From NCBI RefSeq assembly GCF_024746815.1, contig NZ_CP080525.1, positions 2,356,001 through 2,420,000 on the forward strand: a stretch of DNA of 64,000 bases, written 5' to 3'. This document shows positions 63,826 to 64,000 of this stretch, one piece after another. Position numbers and translations under genes: made by a program. How positions within the stretch are numbered: the stretch's first letter is position 1; each line of letters opens with the position of its first letter. Under the pieces are notes generated by a model, which did not search any database, had not been told where the DNA came from, and saw nothing but the letters and a program-made list of their open reading frames with translations. This DNA comes from Mesorhizobium sp. AR07. GTDB taxonomy: Bacteria > Pseudomonadota > Alphaproteobacteria > Rhizobiales > Rhizobiaceae.

Positions 63826-64000
63826 GAGGTCCGGGCGGCGAGTTCGGCCCGTGTGGCCGGACTGCAGGCGCACCTATCCCGTGATGGCTTCTTCAGGGAC
63901 GTGAACCATGACTTCGTCGCGTCCTCCCTGGGCCGTTCCTTCAACAGCCCGCAGGCGCGTGGCGATTACGACGCCGATGGCCTCGCCGCATTCGAGCTGC
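63826..64000 (+). CDS. Partial open frame running off the right edge
   Basis: After a stop ending at about 63825 one frame stays open to the window end (VAGLQAHLSRDGFFRDVNHD, FVASSLGRSFNSPQARGDYD). Composition is protein-like but no start with a ribosome site is evident, and only about 55 codons can be seen. Could be a 5'-truncated gene. Confidence 0.35.

Noticed and set aside
1..64000. CRISPR array, rRNA operon, replication origin or conjugation genes
   Set aside because: No regularly spaced repeats, no rRNA-like sequence, and no recognisable repABC, relaxase or type IV secretion genes were found.

Overview
The window looks like an accessory region of an alphaproteobacterium of the order Hyphomicrobiales (Rhizobiales), most likely Mesorhizobium or a close relative. 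The basis is gene content: two DUF768 proteins, DUF982 and DUF6894 proteins, HWE/HisKA_2-type histidine kinases, a LolA, a CFA synthase, a clade-2 KatE catalase, and about a dozen promoters of the form GGAAC-N16/17-CGTT, the signature of the alphaproteobacterial general stress sigma factor EcfG. Genus is an inference; no rRNA, tRNA or housekeeping gene is present to fix it.

Layout. 0-6 kb: a LysR regulator upstream of two aldo/keto reductases and an NAD-dependent epimerase, then a 3-hydroxyisobutyrate-dehydrogenase-like oxidoreductase and a Dps remnant. 6.5-9.0 kb: a wrecked ribose-type ABC importer operon. Its binding protein is frameshifted, and an inversion of about 435 bp has swapped the end of the ATPase gene with the start of the permease gene. 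It abuts an SRAP (YedK-like) gene whose ATG has become CTG at the junction. 9.66-13.57 kb: an intact, translationally coupled three-gene SIR2 / middle-component / SMC-like ATPase operon. This is a Lamassu-like, ABC-three-component defence system and the most notable unit here. 14-19 kb: small genes, DUF768, a GAF-PAS-HWE histidine kinase, CsbD and gene remnants.

19.5-27.3 kb: an NRAMP transporter, small membrane proteins, a broken response regulator, a PHB-depolymerase-like esterase, an IS701-like element of 1,531 bp with a TTAG target duplication, an AI-2E family permease and a second CsbD. 28.3-36.3 kb: a stress block (DUF892 ferritin-like protein, DUF4142, YflT-like glycine-zipper protein, KatE, YghA-like SDR), interrupted by a MntA/HepT-type (MNT-HEPN) toxin-antitoxin operon with a third winged-helix gene and by a decayed Xre/MbcA/ParS antitoxin. 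36.3-44 kb: small hypotheticals, an uncharacterised two-gene unit at 38.56-39.59 kb, decayed DUF427, PAS-kinase, VOC and UvrD genes, and a Crp/Fnr regulator.

44-64 kb: exported small proteins (Rap1a-like, LolA, entericidin, a Lys/His-rich protein), KGG and PRC-barrel stress proteins, CFA synthase, a second HisKA_2 kinase, a BrkB-like membrane protein, a tandem double-DUF982 protein and an XRE regulator. Long stretches from 54.9 to 58.5 kb hold only fragments.

How it fits together: most intact small genes look like a dispersed general-stress regulon (envelope, oxidative and desiccation protection) under EcfG-type promoters. A defence operon and a toxin-antitoxin operon are embedded among heavily eroded genes. 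At least eleven genes carry single frameshifts or stops, so some decay calls should be checked against raw reads.
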